Source: Bradyrhizobium valentinum | Lineage (GTDB): Bacteria > Pseudomonadota > Alphaproteobacteria > Rhizobiales > Xanthobacteraceae | Direction: 5' to 3' | Length of the DNA stretch: 64,000 nt | NCBI RefSeq assembly: GCF_001440405.1 | Contig: NZ_LLXX01000124.1 | Location: forward strand, 1-64,000 | Shown: one piece after another, positions 53,695 to 63,201 of the stretch | Layout of the letters: each line of letters starts with the position of its first letter | Numbering within the stretch: the stretch's first letter is position 1 | Program-made: the position numbers and the translations under genes | The notes under the pieces: generated by a model | Told to the model about the DNA's origin: nothing | Databases searched by the model: none | Seen by the model: the letters and a program-made list of their open reading frames with translations, nothing else

Positions 53695-54059
53695 TTCGCC
53701 GGCGACCTGATCGCATCTGCGTCGATCCAGACCTGATCGTCTCTGATCCGGACCGGGTAGAGCCGCAACGGCCGGCTCGGCCAGCCATAGGAAATCCGGC
53801 CATTACGGAGATCGAATGAGGCCGCGTGACGGGGACAGAACAAGCGTCCTCCCGACAGGTGTCCAAGACTGAGGTCAGCCTGTTCGTGCGGGCACATCCG
53901 TTCGCAGGCGACCGCGCGTCCTTCGCTCCAGACCAGGATCAGATCGACGCCGGTCACGCGGACACAGACGATCGTTTGTGAAATCAGCCGGCTGAGCCCG
54001 CAGACCGGCATCCATTTCCCGTCGCCTGACAACGCCGCCGTTTCGGGCTCATCCGCCAA
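53691..54059 (-). CDS. Rieske-type 2Fe-2S ferredoxin
   Basis: This 122-residue protein has a single Rieske centre: CPH within CERMCPHEQADLSLG and CPRH within GRLFCPRHAASFDLR, ligating a 2Fe-2S cluster. It resembles ferredoxins of aromatic ring dioxygenases, but no oxygenase is next to it. It is the last gene of the long operon; its start lies within the end of LivF. It may pass electrons for the hydroxylase or another oxygenase encoded elsewhere. Confidence 0.9.
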   Translation of the reverse strand: MADEPETAALSGDGKWMPVCGLSRLISQTIVCVRVTGVDLILVWSEGRAVACERMCPHEQADLSLGHLSGGRLFCPRHAASFDLRNGRISYGWPSRPLRLYPVRIRDDQVWIDADAIRSPAN

Positions 54060-54753
54060 GATAGGCCTTTCGCACGTGCTCGTTCTCGATCATCTCGGCG
54101 CCCGGTCCGGACAGAACGATGCGGCCAGCTTCCAGCAGATAGGCGTGGTCGCACATATCGAGCGCCGCAAACGCGTTCTGCTCGACCAGCAGGACCGTCG
54201 TTCCGGCATCGCGGATGCCGCGGATGATCGCAAAAGTCCGCTCGACGATGTTGGGCGCAAGCCCGAGGGAAGGCTCGTCGAACATGATCAGGCGTGGACG
54301 TGACATCAGCGCCCGGCCGATCGCCAGCATTTGCTGTTCGCCGCCCGACAACGTGCCGGCCGCCTGCCGCTTGCGGTCCGCCAGGCGCGGAAACTCGGCA
54401 TAGATCCGGTCGCGGTCCGCCGCGATCTCGGCAGCACTGGTGCGCAGATAGGCCCCCATGTCGAGATTTTCCTCGACCGTCATGTGCGGAAATACCCGCC
54501 GTCCTTCCGGACAATGCGCGATCCCGCTGGCCACCACGCGCGGCGGCCTGGCGCCCGCAATGTCCTTGCCCTCGAACAGCATCGACCCCGAGCGCGGCGC
54601 AACGAGCCCGGAGATCGCGCGCAGCGTGGTGCTCTTGCCGGCGCCGTTGGCGCCGATCAGGGCGACGAGCTGTCCGGCCTTGACCTCCAGCGAAATGCCG
54701 CGCAATGCCGTGACGCCGCCGTAGCCACACACCATGTCTCGGATCTCAAGCAC
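54049..54753 (-). CDS. livF: Branched-chain amino acid-type ABC ATPase (LivF)
   Basis: This 234-residue ATPase has Walker A GANGAGKST, the LivF-type AHCPEGRRVFPHMTVEENL, signature LSGGEQQMLAIGRALM and Walker B LIMFDEPSLGL. It pairs with LivG as one of two ATPases of a HAAT importer. Start overlaps the end of LivG by eight bases. As the import ligand is set by the binding protein (57510), the cargo may be aromatic or heterocyclic, not an amino acid. Confidence 0.93.
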   Translation of the reverse strand: MLEIRDMVCGYGGVTALRGISLEVKAGQLVALIGANGAGKSTTLRAISGLVAPRSGSMLFEGKDIAGARPPRVVASGIAHCPEGRRVFPHMTVEENLDMGAYLRTSAAEIAADRDRIYAEFPRLADRKRQAAGTLSGGEQQMLAIGRALMSRPRLIMFDEPSLGLAPNIVERTFAIIRGIRDAGTTVLLVEQNAFAALDMCDHAYLLEAGRIVLSGPGAEMIENEHVRKAYLGG

Positions 54754-55525
54754 GTGTCGCTCCCTGCCCGAGATAGGCCTCGATGACGGCCGGATCGTTC
54801 CGGATCACGTTTGGCGTCCCCTCCGCAATGATCCGGCCATAGTTCAGCACCACGATTCTATCGGAGACACTCATCACCATCGGCATGTCGTGCTCGACAA
54901 GCAGGATGGTGACGCCGCGATCCCGGATGTTACGGACCAACTGCACGAAGGTATGGGTTTCCGAGGCGTTCATACCGGAGACCGGCTCGTCGAGCAGCAG
55001 CATCGACGGCTCGGCGGCCAGCGCCAGCGCCACGCCGACAAGCCGCTGCTCGCCGTAGGACAGCGAGCCCGCAAGATCGTGGGCGCGGCGTTCGAGGCCG
55101 ACCCATTCGACCAGTTCGCTGGCCCGCTCCCGCAAACGCCGATGCGACGACCGGGCACGCGGCAGGCCCAGAATAGCCTCGAGCAGGCTAACCCTACCCC
55201 GGCGATGCAGCCCGACCAGCAGATTGTCGTAAACGGTGTCGTTCGGAAACACGCTGGTGCGCTGGAACGTGCGGATCAAGCCGAGATCGGCGATCTGATG
55301 CGGCTTCAATCCGTTGAGTGCCGTCCCGCGATAGCTCACGGCGCCGTGGGTTGGATCCAGAAAGCCGGTAACGACGTTGAACGCCGTCGTCTTGCCGGCG
55401 CCGTTTGGCCCGATCAGGCTGACGATCTCGCCCTCGCCGACCGTGAAGTTCATGTCCGAGAGTGCGACGAGCCCGCCGAAATGCACGGCGACCTTCTCGA
55501 CCTTCAAGGCGATCGCCGTCATCAC
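54746..55525 (-). CDS. livG: Branched-chain amino acid-type ABC ATPase (LivG)
   Basis: This 259-residue ATPase has Walker A GPNGAGKTT, LIRTFQRTSVF typical of LivG, signature LSYGEQRLVGVALALA (with Y instead of G) and Walker B MLLLDEPVSGM. Start and LivM stop share ATGA. It couples with LivM/LivH. Confidence 0.93.
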   Translation of the reverse strand: MMTAIALKVEKVAVHFGGLVALSDMNFTVGEGEIVSLIGPNGAGKTTAFNVVTGFLDPTHGAVSYRGTALNGLKPHQIADLGLIRTFQRTSVFPNDTVYDNLLVGLHRRGRVSLLEAILGLPRARSSHRRLRERASELVEWVGLERRAHDLAGSLSYGEQRLVGVALALAAEPSMLLLDEPVSGMNASETHTFVQLVRNIRDRGVTILLVEHDMPMVMSVSDRIVVLNYGRIIAEGTPNVIRNDPAVIEAYLGQGATRA

Positions 55526-56568
55526 GCGTGCTCCTTGGCGTCGCGTTCGGAAAAGGCAACCGGGGCAAGCGTCTCGGCCCGACTCTTCGGTTTCCTAAAT
55601 CGGAGCGCCAGCGACGGTACGATGCCGCGTGGCAATACGAACAGGATGACGATCAGCACGCCGCCATAGGCGATCCATTGCGCCTCCGGCGCCATGATCG
55701 GTCGCAGAAACACGGGCAACAGCCCGAAGATCATCCCGCCGACGACAGGCCCGGCGAGCGATCCCTTGCCGCCGGTGATGACCATGATCACCATCGTCAC
55801 CGTGTTGATGAAGGCGAACACCTCGGGATCGATGATCCGGATGTAGTGTGCATAAAGACTGCCGGCTGCGCCTGCGATCCCGGCCGAGATCACCGCTGCC
55901 AGCGTGAGCGTCCTTGTCACGTCGATGCCGACGGATACCGCCAGTGTTTCGTTTTCCATCAGCCCGCGCATGGCGCGGCCGAAATGCGAATGGACCAGGC
56001 GCGAGATCAGCACATAGGTGACAACAGCGACGGCAAGCACGAGGTAGTAGTTCTGCAGCTTGGTGCGGAGGGTCAGATCTCCAAGACCTGGCAATCCGAT
56101 TGTAATCGATGGAATGTTGGTCAGCGCCAGCGGTCCCTGCGTCAACTCGACCCAGTTCAGCGCGACCAGCCGTACCACTTCGGCAAAGGAAATCGTCACG
56201 ATCACGAAATAGGCGCCGCGGACGCGAAACGAGAGCAGCCCCACGAGGTATCCGCATAATCCCGCAACGACGATGGCCAATACAAAGCCCACGATCGGCG
56301 GCCAGGGAACATGAACAATGCGGAAGCCGAAGGGCAAGCCGACATCAAAACCAAGCGACGTCAATGCGCTGACATAGGCGCCGATACCGAAGAACGCGAT
56401 GTGACCGAGGCTGAGCTGGCCGGTGAATCCGAGCAGCAGATTGAGGCTCATCGCGCCGATGATGAAGATGCCCGTCGTGATCAGCGCATTCATGAGATAG
56501 GGATCGCGCAGCCAGAGCGGTACCGATGCGAACGCGACGATTGTGAGAATGGCGATCCCTGACCTCAT
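55522..56568 (-). CDS. livM: Branched-chain amino acid-type ABC permease (LivM)
   Basis: From the ATG at 56568, which overlaps the LivH stop, this 348-residue permease has about ten membrane segments with LLLGFTGQLSLGHIAFFGIGAY, RVRGAYFVIVTISFAEVVRL and ITGGKGSLAGPVVGG, the typical LivM signatures. A hydrophilic tail of about 30 residues ends in SERDAKEHA. The frame is open much further upstream but is a shadow of LivH there. Confidence 0.93.
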   Translation of the reverse strand: MRSGIAILTIVAFASVPLWLRDPYLMNALITTGIFIIGAMSLNLLLGFTGQLSLGHIAFFGIGAYVSALTSLGFDVGLPFGFRIVHVPWPPIVGFVLAIVVAGLCGYLVGLLSFRVRGAYFVIVTISFAEVVRLVALNWVELTQGPLALTNIPSITIGLPGLGDLTLRTKLQNYYLVLAVAVVTYVLISRLVHSHFGRAMRGLMENETLAVSVGIDVTRTLTLAAVISAGIAGAAGSLYAHYIRIIDPEVFAFINTVTMVIMVITGGKGSLAGPVVGGMIFGLLPVFLRPIMAPEAQWIAYGGVLIVILFVLPRGIVPSLALRFRKPKSRAETLAPVAFSERDAKEHA

Positions 56569-57437
56569 CCGACGCGCTCCGAGCGCGCGAAAAGTCCGGT
56601 CGGCTTGAAGATCAGAACTGCGATAATGATCAAAAAGCCCATGGCGTCGCGGTACCCCGACGAAACATAGCCAGCCCCCAGCTCCTCCGCCAAAGCCAGG
56701 ATGAAGCCGCCAATCACCGCGCCGGTGATGTTGCCGAGCCCGCCGAGGATCACGATCGCGAATGCCTTGACGGCGGCAAGATCGCCCATCTGCGGGAAGA
56801 TCACGTAGACGGGACCGAGCAGCGCGCCTGCCGCGGCGGCAAGGCTCGAACCGATCGCGAAGGTCGAGGTGTAGATCAGATCGACATTGACGCCCATCAG
56901 CGAGGCGGTGTCCTGATCCTGAAACGTCGCCCGCATCGCACAGCCGAGCTTTGTCCTGTTGATCAGGAGATAGGTGACGACGATCAGCATCGCCGCCGCC
57001 GCAAGCACGAACAGCCGCAGCCAGGACACCGAAACCGGCCCCAGTACCAGCGGCGCCTCGGGGAACGGCGTGGTCACCGATTTCGCCACGCCGCCCCATA
57101 TCCACAATGCGCCGGACTGCATCGCGATCCAGGCGCCGATCATGACAAGCATGGTCGTGTCGATGTCGGAGCCGCGCAGCGGCCGCAGCAAGGTCAGCTC
57201 GATCGCCGCCCCAAGAAGCCAGCCGGCCAAGACGGCAAGAGGCAGCGCCAGGAAGAAGTTAACTCCGAGCTGATGCACCACGATGAACATGATGTAGGCG
57301 CCGAACGTGTACAGCACCCCATGCGTGAAGTTCACGACGTTCATGATGCCGAAGATCAATGTCAGCCCGATGCCCAGCAGCGCATAGGTGCCGCCGAGCA
57401 CCAGCATGTTGATCAGATGTTGCAGAAACTCGCTCAA
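56565..57437 (-). CDS. livH: Branched-chain amino acid-type ABC permease (LivH)
   Basis: This 290-residue permease has NMLVLGGTYALLGIGLTLIFGIMNVVNFTHG (described), the LivH entry motif, and VILGGLGNITGAVIGGFILALAEELG later on. It forms the membrane pore with LivM. A strong hairpin (57465) lies between it and the binding-protein gene. Confidence 0.93.
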   Translation of the reverse strand: MSEFLQHLINMLVLGGTYALLGIGLTLIFGIMNVVNFTHGVLYTFGAYIMFIVVHQLGVNFFLALPLAVLAGWLLGAAIELTLLRPLRGSDIDTTMLVMIGAWIAMQSGALWIWGGVAKSVTTPFPEAPLVLGPVSVSWLRLFVLAAAAMLIVVTYLLINRTKLGCAMRATFQDQDTASLMGVNVDLIYTSTFAIGSSLAAAAGALLGPVYVIFPQMGDLAAVKAFAIVILGGLGNITGAVIGGFILALAEELGAGYVSSGYRDAMGFLIIIAVLIFKPTGLFARSERVG

Positions 57438-57464
57438 GGTGGCTCCCCAAATGTCCTGTGCCGT

Positions 57465-57492
57465 CGAGGGCCGCCGCCTGCCGCGGCCCTCG
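57465..57492. other. Intercistronic hairpin between binding-protein gene and livH
   Basis: Ten-base arms cgagggccgc and gcggccctcg are perfectly complementary with an eight-base loop, 18 bases after the binding-protein stop on the minus strand. No T-run. Such structures in ABC operons protect the upstream binding-protein message and raise its level over the permease. It resembles the hairpin at 31024 in role. Confidence 0.6.
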
Positions 57493-57509
57493 CCGTCAGT
57501 AACGTGACG

Positions 57510-58664
57510 TCAGAGCGTCTTCATGCCGATCTTGCCGTCGGTGATTTCGATCAGATAAACGTTGGGCTGGCTCTGACCGCTTTCCTTGCCTTCGGGACCG
57601 GACTTGCGGAACACGATGTCGCCGTTGAGGCCCTTCACCTTGATGTCCCAAAGTGCCGCCTTGATCGCCGCAGGCTCTGCCTTGCCTGCCTTTTCGATCG
57701 CCGCCGCCGCGGTGCGGATACCGTCATAGCCACGGAAGCTTTCGGTGCAGCCGGCGAAGTCGTAGCCGCGCTTCTTCCATTCGGCGATGAAATAGCTGGT
57801 CGCCTCCGGGTTCGGCGTCTTCTCGGGGAACCAGGGCAGGAAGGTCGTCAGATGCATGGTGCCGTTGGCGGCGGCGCCCGCCTGCGCGATGATCTGATCC
57901 GGATTCTGCGAACCGCCGGTGGTGATGATGCGCTTCTTGAGGCCGAGTGCTGCGGCCTGTTTGAAGATCAGCGTCAGCTGGTCCACTGCCGTGGTCACGA
58001 TGATGGTCTCGGAATCGGTGCCCTTCAGCTTGGAAAGCTGCGCACTCATGTCCTGGGCGCCCTGATCCATGGTCTCGACGGCCCCGACCGTAATCCCCTT
58101 TTCCTTCATCATCTTGCTGAAGTCTTCAGCGGTGCCGCGACCCCAGTCATTGTTGATGACGAGGAAATCGACCTTCTTCAGTTCGAGTTTGTCGACGATC
58201 CCCTTGAACGCCGCAGCCTCAATCGCCGACGGCGGCGAGATACGGAAGATATATGGATTGCCGGTCGTGGTGATCTTGCCCGACGAGGACGTCTCGACCA
58301 CCATCGGCGTTTCGTATTCCATCAGCTTGGGCATCACGGCAAGCGTCAGGCTCGAGCCCCACGCTCCCATCAGCACCGGCACCTTATCGCTCGTGATCAG
58401 CTTTTCGGCGACAGCGGCTGCTTCGGTCGGATTGCTCTTGTTGTCCTCGATGACGAGCTCGAGCTTCTTGCCGAGAATGCCGCCCTTTGCGTTGATCTCA
58501 TCGGCCGCGATCTTGGCGCCGTTGACGACGTAGGTACCGGACGCGGCGAACGCACCCGTTAGAGGTTCATTGACGCCGATTTTGATGGTCTGAGCCTCCG
58601 CGGCACCACCCAGCAAGCCGACCGCCAGCGCAATCGCCGGAATAATTCTGAAAGTCCGTGTCAT
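57510..58664 (-). CDS. LivK-type periplasmic substrate-binding protein
   Basis: From the ATG at 58664 (ggag six bases upstream) this 384-residue protein starts with a signal peptide (IIPAIALAVGLLGGAAEAQ, cleavage after AEA), then TIKIGVNEPLTGAFAASG, the Peripla_BP_6 opening, and NEINAKGGILGKKLELVIEDNKSNP-like ligand region. It is the substrate receptor of the LivHMGF importer. The cox-type genes are directly upstream in the same operon, so its ligand is likely the hydroxylase substrate. Confidence 0.92.
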   Translation of the reverse strand: MTRTFRIIPAIALAVGLLGGAAEAQTIKIGVNEPLTGAFAASGTYVVNGAKIAADEINAKGGILGKKLELVIEDNKSNPTEAAAVAEKLITSDKVPVLMGAWGSSLTLAVMPKLMEYETPMVVETSSSGKITTTGNPYIFRISPPSAIEAAAFKGIVDKLELKKVDFLVINNDWGRGTAEDFSKMMKEKGITVGAVETMDQGAQDMSAQLSKLKGTDSETIIVTTAVDQLTLIFKQAAALGLKKRIITTGGSQNPDQIIAQAGAAANGTMHLTTFLPWFPEKTPNPEATSYFIAEWKKRGYDFAGCTESFRGYDGIRTAAAAIEKAGKAEPAAIKAALWDIKVKGLNGDIVFRKSGPEGKESGQSQPNVYLIEITDGKIGMKTL

Positions 58665-58744
58665 GTGGTTCTCCAATCTCACGCTGTTCATCTATCCGCA
58701 GTCCAAACCTCGTCGTTTCCGCGTCACGCGGAGACTTCGACCCA

Positions 58745-59950
58745 TCACGTCGCTCCGTCCTTGTTGGACGAGAAACGACCAACCCAGCCCGCGACCCGCG
58801 CGCGCAAAAGACCGAAAAGCAGCGCCATTCCGTTCAGTTCGACCGCTGTAGCGTCAGCCGGTGACGTACCCGACAGGCGGCGGTCGAGATTGCCGGCAAA
58901 CTCTGCGATCAATCGTGCCGCAAGATCGCGCACCAGCCTCGGCCTTCCGACTTGCGCCAGCATGCCCGTCAGCGTGTATCCGATGGAGAGATCGACACGC
59001 GTCCCCTGCCCGGTCGGCACCAGCCGATAACGAATTTCGCCCTGCGTCGAAGACCGGCTGCGCCGGTCGTTGCCGATGCCGACAATGCGGCCGGACATAT
59101 CGGCGGGGCTTCGCTCGATGCGTGCGGCGCCCTGGAACGTCGCGGCGATCGGACCGATCCTGACACGGATCGCTCCTTCGACACGCTCAGGCTTGGGGGG
59201 CGCCGTCAACGATGCGCCGGGAAGGCAGGCCGCGACGGCGGCGATATCGTCGAACAGCGCAAACACCTGCTCGGGCGGATGGGCAACGATGAACTGCTGC
59301 TTCAGGACAGTGGCCGGGGTGAAGTCCAGAATCGCAGGAACCGAACTGGCCGTTTCAGGCAACATTTGTTCGCTTGCTGCCGGCCGGAGGCGTTCGACCC
59401 GGTCGGCACCGTCATGCACGCTTCGACCTGAGCCGGCGGGACCCAGGATCTTTCGGCCTCCGTCCGGCTCGGGCGCGATATCGCGGGCGCGCCGCGCTTC
59501 GATCACCGATTGCACCGCCCGCACGATGCCGACATAGCCGGTGCACCGGCACAGATTGCCGCTCAATCCGACGCGTATCAGGCGCTCGTCGGCTTGCGGC
59601 AGCCGCAGCACGAGATCGCGCGCCGAAACCAGCATTCCCGGCGTGCAATAGCCGCATTGCAACGCATGCTCGCGGGTGAAGGCCGCGCGAAGTTCTGTCG
59701 TAACGTCGTCCTCGTCGAGCCCTTCGATGGTGGTGACCTCGGCCCCTTCGCAGGCAACGGCATAGGTGATGCACGAACGTGCCGGCACGCCGTCGAGCAG
59801 AACGGTGCAGGCACCGCAGACGCCATGCTCACAGCCGATGTGCGTACCGGTCAGGTCGAGCTTCTCGCGGACGAAGTCCGCAAGATTGGTGCGCGGTTCC
59901 GCTGATATCCGGACCGCGCGCTGGTTCACGGTGAGTGCGATCATGCTCAT
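58745..59950 (-). CDS. Fusion of xanthine oxidase-family 2Fe-2S subunit with a CoxG/SRPBCC domain
   Basis: This 401-residue protein joins two parts. Residues 1-160 are a CoxS/XdhC-type 2Fe-2S subunit with both cluster sets: Cys40, Cys45, Cys48, Cys60 (CEHGVCGACTVLLDG) and Cys99, Cys102, Cys134, Cys136 (QCGYCTPG and LCRCTG). Residues about 215-385 are a SRPBCC domain as in CoxG (VAHPPEQVFALFDDIAAVAACLPGA). In standard operons these are separate genes. CoxG-type proteins anchor or assemble the hydroxylase at the membrane, so the fusion would tether the iron-sulfur subunit. The start overlaps the FAD-subunit stop (ATGA). Confidence 0.88.
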   Translation of the reverse strand: MSMIALTVNQRAVRISAEPRTNLADFVREKLDLTGTHIGCEHGVCGACTVLLDGVPARSCITYAVACEGAEVTTIEGLDEDDVTTELRAAFTREHALQCGYCTPGMLVSARDLVLRLPQADERLIRVGLSGNLCRCTGYVGIVRAVQSVIEARRARDIAPEPDGGRKILGPAGSGRSVHDGADRVERLRPAASEQMLPETASSVPAILDFTPATVLKQQFIVAHPPEQVFALFDDIAAVAACLPGASLTAPPKPERVEGAIRVRIGPIAATFQGAARIERSPADMSGRIVGIGNDRRSRSSTQGEIRYRLVPTGQGTRVDLSIGYTLTGMLAQVGRPRLVRDLAARLIAEFAGNLDRRLSGTSPADATAVELNGMALLFGLLRARVAGWVGRFSSNKDGAT

Positions 59951-60783
59951 GCGCCGGCCTCCCGGACCGCACGCTTGAGCACGCTCACATGAATATGGCG
60001 ATGTGCCGCGTTCGAGACGCCCGCGTTTGCCAATAGGACATCGGCTATACGCGCGTCGAAGCGATCCTTGTAGTCGCCGGCAATGCGTCCGCCGAACAAT
60101 TCCGCCGCATTCGTGATGACGATCGGCGCGGAATCGATCGCACCAATCACGACGCGGGCGGTTGCGGCGCTCGGATCGATCAGGATCGCGCCGATCGCAT
60201 GCGCGAACTCGCCTGTCTTGCGGCAACTCTTGGCATAGCCCCAATGCGCCGATGCCGGCATCGCCGGGACATGAATGGTCTCGACGATCTCGCCATCGCG
60301 CAGCGCAGATTCCAGCGCACCGACGATGAAGTCCTCCATTGCCACCATGCGCGCGCCTGAAAGATTTCGCAGCGTCAATCGTGCACCGAGCGCCGAGAGC
60401 GCGGACAGCCAGTCTGCTGCGGGATCGGCATGGCTGAGCGATCCGCCGACCGTGCCGCGGTTGCGCACGGCGCGATAGGCGATGTTGCCGGCGACCCCCT
60501 GCATGGCGCCGCGCGTGACGTCTGGAATGCGTCCGTCTTCGATGTCGGCGTGGGTGACACAGGCCCCCAGCACGAGTTCGTCGCCACGACGCTCAGCCTG
60601 CTTGAGCTCGGCAAGACCGGTGATGTCGACGATCAGCTGCGGCTCCACTAGCCGCAAATTGAGCATCGGACCAAGCGACTGGCCGCCGGCGATGATCTTG
60701 GCAGAAACCTTGGCCTCGCCGAGCACGGCAAGTGCCGCCTGCAAGTCGCGTGGACGCTCATAGCCGAAAGGCGCCGGTTTCAT
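59947..60783 (-). CDS. FAD-binding medium subunit of a xanthine oxidase-family hydroxylase (CoxM-like)
   Basis: This 278-residue flavoprotein has the two FAD motifs AKIIAGGQSLGPMLNLRL (the usual GGxSL) and TVGGSLSHADPAADW (TxGGS). It transfers electrons from the iron-sulfur subunit to quinone or oxygen. Both start and stop overlap neighbouring genes by ATGA, so the three subunits are made together. Confidence 0.92.
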   Translation of the reverse strand: MKPAPFGYERPRDLQAALAVLGEAKVSAKIIAGGQSLGPMLNLRLVEPQLIVDITGLAELKQAERRGDELVLGACVTHADIEDGRIPDVTRGAMQGVAGNIAYRAVRNRGTVGGSLSHADPAADWLSALSALGARLTLRNLSGARMVAMEDFIVGALESALRDGEIVETIHVPAMPASAHWGYAKSCRKTGEFAHAIGAILIDPSAATARVVIGAIDSAPIVITNAAELFGGRIAGDYKDRFDARIADVLLANAGVSNAAHRHIHVSVLKRAVREAGA

Positions 60784-63164
60784 GCCGCCGGCCTTTCTGC
60801 GTCGCGCGCGGCCAGAACCGCCTCGACGACGCGGTAGGGCGTAATCGGCGACTGCATCAGTTCCACGCCAAGCGGCCGCAGCGCGTCGTTGACGGCGTTG
60901 GCGATCGCGGCCGGCGGAGCGATGGCACCGCCCTCGCCGATGCCCTTCACGCCGAACTGCGTATAAGGCGACGGCGTCTCCATGTGATCGAGACGCGGCG
61001 CCGGCACTTCGGTCGGACCGGGCAGCAGATAGTCCGCGAGCGTCGTTGCCAGCGGCTGACCGGCCGCGTCGAACGGCATCTCCTCATACAGCGCGGTGCC
61101 GATGCCCTGAGCCAGACCGCCGTAGATCTGGCCGTCCACGACCATCGGATTGACGAGAACGCCGCCGTCCTCGACGATCACGTAATCAAGAATCTCGACC
61201 TCTCCCAAATCAGGATCGACGGCGACGACCGCGGCATGCGCGGCATAGCTGAAGGTCCCGGTATCGCGCCGCGGCTTGTAGCCCGCCGTGACCTCCAGTC
61301 CGCCGGGATCGACGTCAGCAGGCAGATCCTGCGGCCGGCGATACCAGGTATGGGCGATTTCCTTCAAGGTGACGCTGCCGTTGACGCCCCGAACCTCGCC
61401 GTTCTGCAGCACGACCGCAGCCGGATCGTGCTGCAACAGCTTGGCACCGATGCGTCTGGCGCGCTCGCCCAACTCGCGGCAGGCGGCTGCGACCGCGCCG
61501 CCTGCCATCACCATCGAGCGCGAGCCCCAGGTGCCGGTCGAATACGGCGTCATCGCCGTGTCGCCGTGAATCAAGCGCACCCTGGCGACGTCGACACCCA
61601 GCATCTCGTAAGCGACCTGTGCGAGCGTTGTTTCCATCCCCTGCCCGTGGGAATGCACGCCGACACGAAGCTCGAGGCCGCCGTCCGGCGTCAGGCGCGC
61701 GGAAGCCTGTTCATGGCCGGGCACCATCGGAATGCCCCATCCGGAATAGACCGAAGTCCCATGCGCGGCCTGCTCGCAATAGATGGAGACGCCGACGCCG
61801 ATCCGGCGGCCGTCCGCCTCGCCGTTGCGCTGGCGTGCCCGCACGCCTTCGATGTCGATGGACGCAAGCGCCCGTCGCATCGCCTCGGGATAGTCGCCGC
61901 TGTCGAAGTGCTTGTTGGTGATGTTGTCAAACGGCATCTGCCCGGGCTGCACCAGATTGCGCAGGCGCACTTCGCCCGGCTCCAGCCCGGCTTCCGCCGC
62001 GACCAGATCGAGCATCAGTTCCAGCGCGAAGCAGACGCCGGTACGCGCCACGCCGCGATAAGGCAGGATCGGACACTTGTTGGTCGCGACCGAAAACGTC
62101 CGGCAGCGGTAGGCCGGCATCAGATAGGGTCCCGGCAGGATGCTGGCGACCTGCGCCGCCTCAAGGCACGCCGAGAACGGATAGGACGAGTAAGCGCCGG
62201 AATCGACGGTCGCTTCGCAGTCGATGCCGCGCAGCCGGCCGTCGCGATCGGCATAGACGGTGATCTTGTAGTGGTGTTCGCGGCAGTTGGAGCTGGCGGT
62301 GAGATGCTCGCGGCGATCCTCGGTCCAACGCACCGGATGGCCGCGACGCATCGTCAGCCAGGAAAGGCAGACTTCTTCCGGCAGCAGGATGCCCTTGTGC
62401 CCGAAGCCGCCGCCGACGTCAGGCGAAACGACACGGATTCGGCCCTGCTCCATGCCGAGGCATTCGGCGAGCCCGCTGCGCGTGATGTGCGGCATCTGGG
62501 CCGAGGAATAGAGCGTGAGTTGATCGAGACGGTGATCGAAGGTCGCAACCACGCCGCGCCCCTCGAGCGGCGACATGCACTGCCGCGCGGTCGATATCTC
62601 ACGTGACACCTTGATCGGCGCATCGAGCGCGCTTGAGATGTCGACCTCGAAACTGGTTTCGAGAAAAACGTTGTCGCCCCAATGCTCATGCACCAGCACT
62701 GAGCCCGGCTCGCGCGCTTTGCGCATGTCGTAGACGGCGGGGAGCTCCTCCAGATCGAGCGTCACCGCCGCCGCGATGTCCTCGGCCTCGGCACGCGTCG
62801 GCGCCACGCACATGGCGACGAGTTCGCCGACCTGACGCACCTTGCCGGTGGCAAGCACCGGCTGCTCGGAAATCTTGAATCCCGGCAGCCCTGAAACTGC
62901 GCGGATCGGATTGACGCCGACGAGATCCGCCGCAGTGAAGACGCTCCCGCGAAAACGCTCCGGCACATGAATGCCGCGGATCAGCGCGTGCGCCAAGGGG
63001 CTGCGCACAAAAGCGACGTCCTGCAACCCGGCCAGGCGAATATCGGCCACGAACTGGCCGCGGCCGCGCATCAGCCGATCGTCTTCCTTTCGCGGCAGCC
63101 GAGCGCCGACGCCTTGTCCGGCGCCTGCTCCGCCTGCGGAAGGAAACTCGCGCTCATTGCGCAC
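60780..63164 (-). CDS. Molybdopterin large subunit of a xanthine oxidase-family hydroxylase (CoxL-like)
   Basis: This 794-residue catalytic subunit, taken from GTG 63164, carries the Mo-cofactor regions PDVGGGFGHKG near residue 249 and a C-terminal catalytic glutamate in GIGEGGAIAPPAAI. The active-site loop reads PYRGVARTG (about 369-377) rather than the AYxCSFR of true CO dehydrogenase, so it is a form II/aldehyde oxidase-like hydroxylase, not a CO oxidiser. It would hydroxylate an aldehyde or N-heterocycle carbon next to nitrogen. The start is uncertain because the amidohydrolase gene ends only 37 bases before it. Confidence 0.88.
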   Translation of the reverse strand: MRNEREFPSAGGAGAGQGVGARLPRKEDDRLMRGRGQFVADIRLAGLQDVAFVRSPLAHALIRGIHVPERFRGSVFTAADLVGVNPIRAVSGLPGFKISEQPVLATGKVRQVGELVAMCVAPTRAEAEDIAAAVTLDLEELPAVYDMRKAREPGSVLVHEHWGDNVFLETSFEVDISSALDAPIKVSREISTARQCMSPLEGRGVVATFDHRLDQLTLYSSAQMPHITRSGLAECLGMEQGRIRVVSPDVGGGFGHKGILLPEEVCLSWLTMRRGHPVRWTEDRREHLTASSNCREHHYKITVYADRDGRLRGIDCEATVDSGAYSSYPFSACLEAAQVASILPGPYLMPAYRCRTFSVATNKCPILPYRGVARTGVCFALELMLDLVAAEAGLEPGEVRLRNLVQPGQMPFDNITNKHFDSGDYPEAMRRALASIDIEGVRARQRNGEADGRRIGVGVSIYCEQAAHGTSVYSGWGIPMVPGHEQASARLTPDGGLELRVGVHSHGQGMETTLAQVAYEMLGVDVARVRLIHGDTAMTPYSTGTWGSRSMVMAGGAVAAACRELGERARRIGAKLLQHDPAAVVLQNGEVRGVNGSVTLKEIAHTWYRRPQDLPADVDPGGLEVTAGYKPRRDTGTFSYAAHAAVVAVDPDLGEVEILDYVIVEDGGVLVNPMVVDGQIYGGLAQGIGTALYEEMPFDAAGQPLATTLADYLLPGPTEVPAPRLDHMETPSPYTQFGVKGIGEGGAIAPPAAIANAVNDALRPLGVELMQSPITPYRVVEAVLAARDAERPAA

Positions 63165-63201
63165 GGTGATGTTCTCCCCGATCGAGTTGACGCTGATCTC
63201 C

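Noticed and set aside
60732..62606. Very long plus-strand open frame of 624 codons opposite the molybdopterin subunit
   Set aside because: High-GC antisense shadow; composition rich in Arg, His, Asp and Gly without any motif, while the minus strand encodes a clear enzyme.
60780..63164. Large subunit as a true carbon monoxide dehydrogenase
   Set aside because: The active-site loop is PYRGVAR and not the cysteine-bearing AYxCSFR of form I enzymes.
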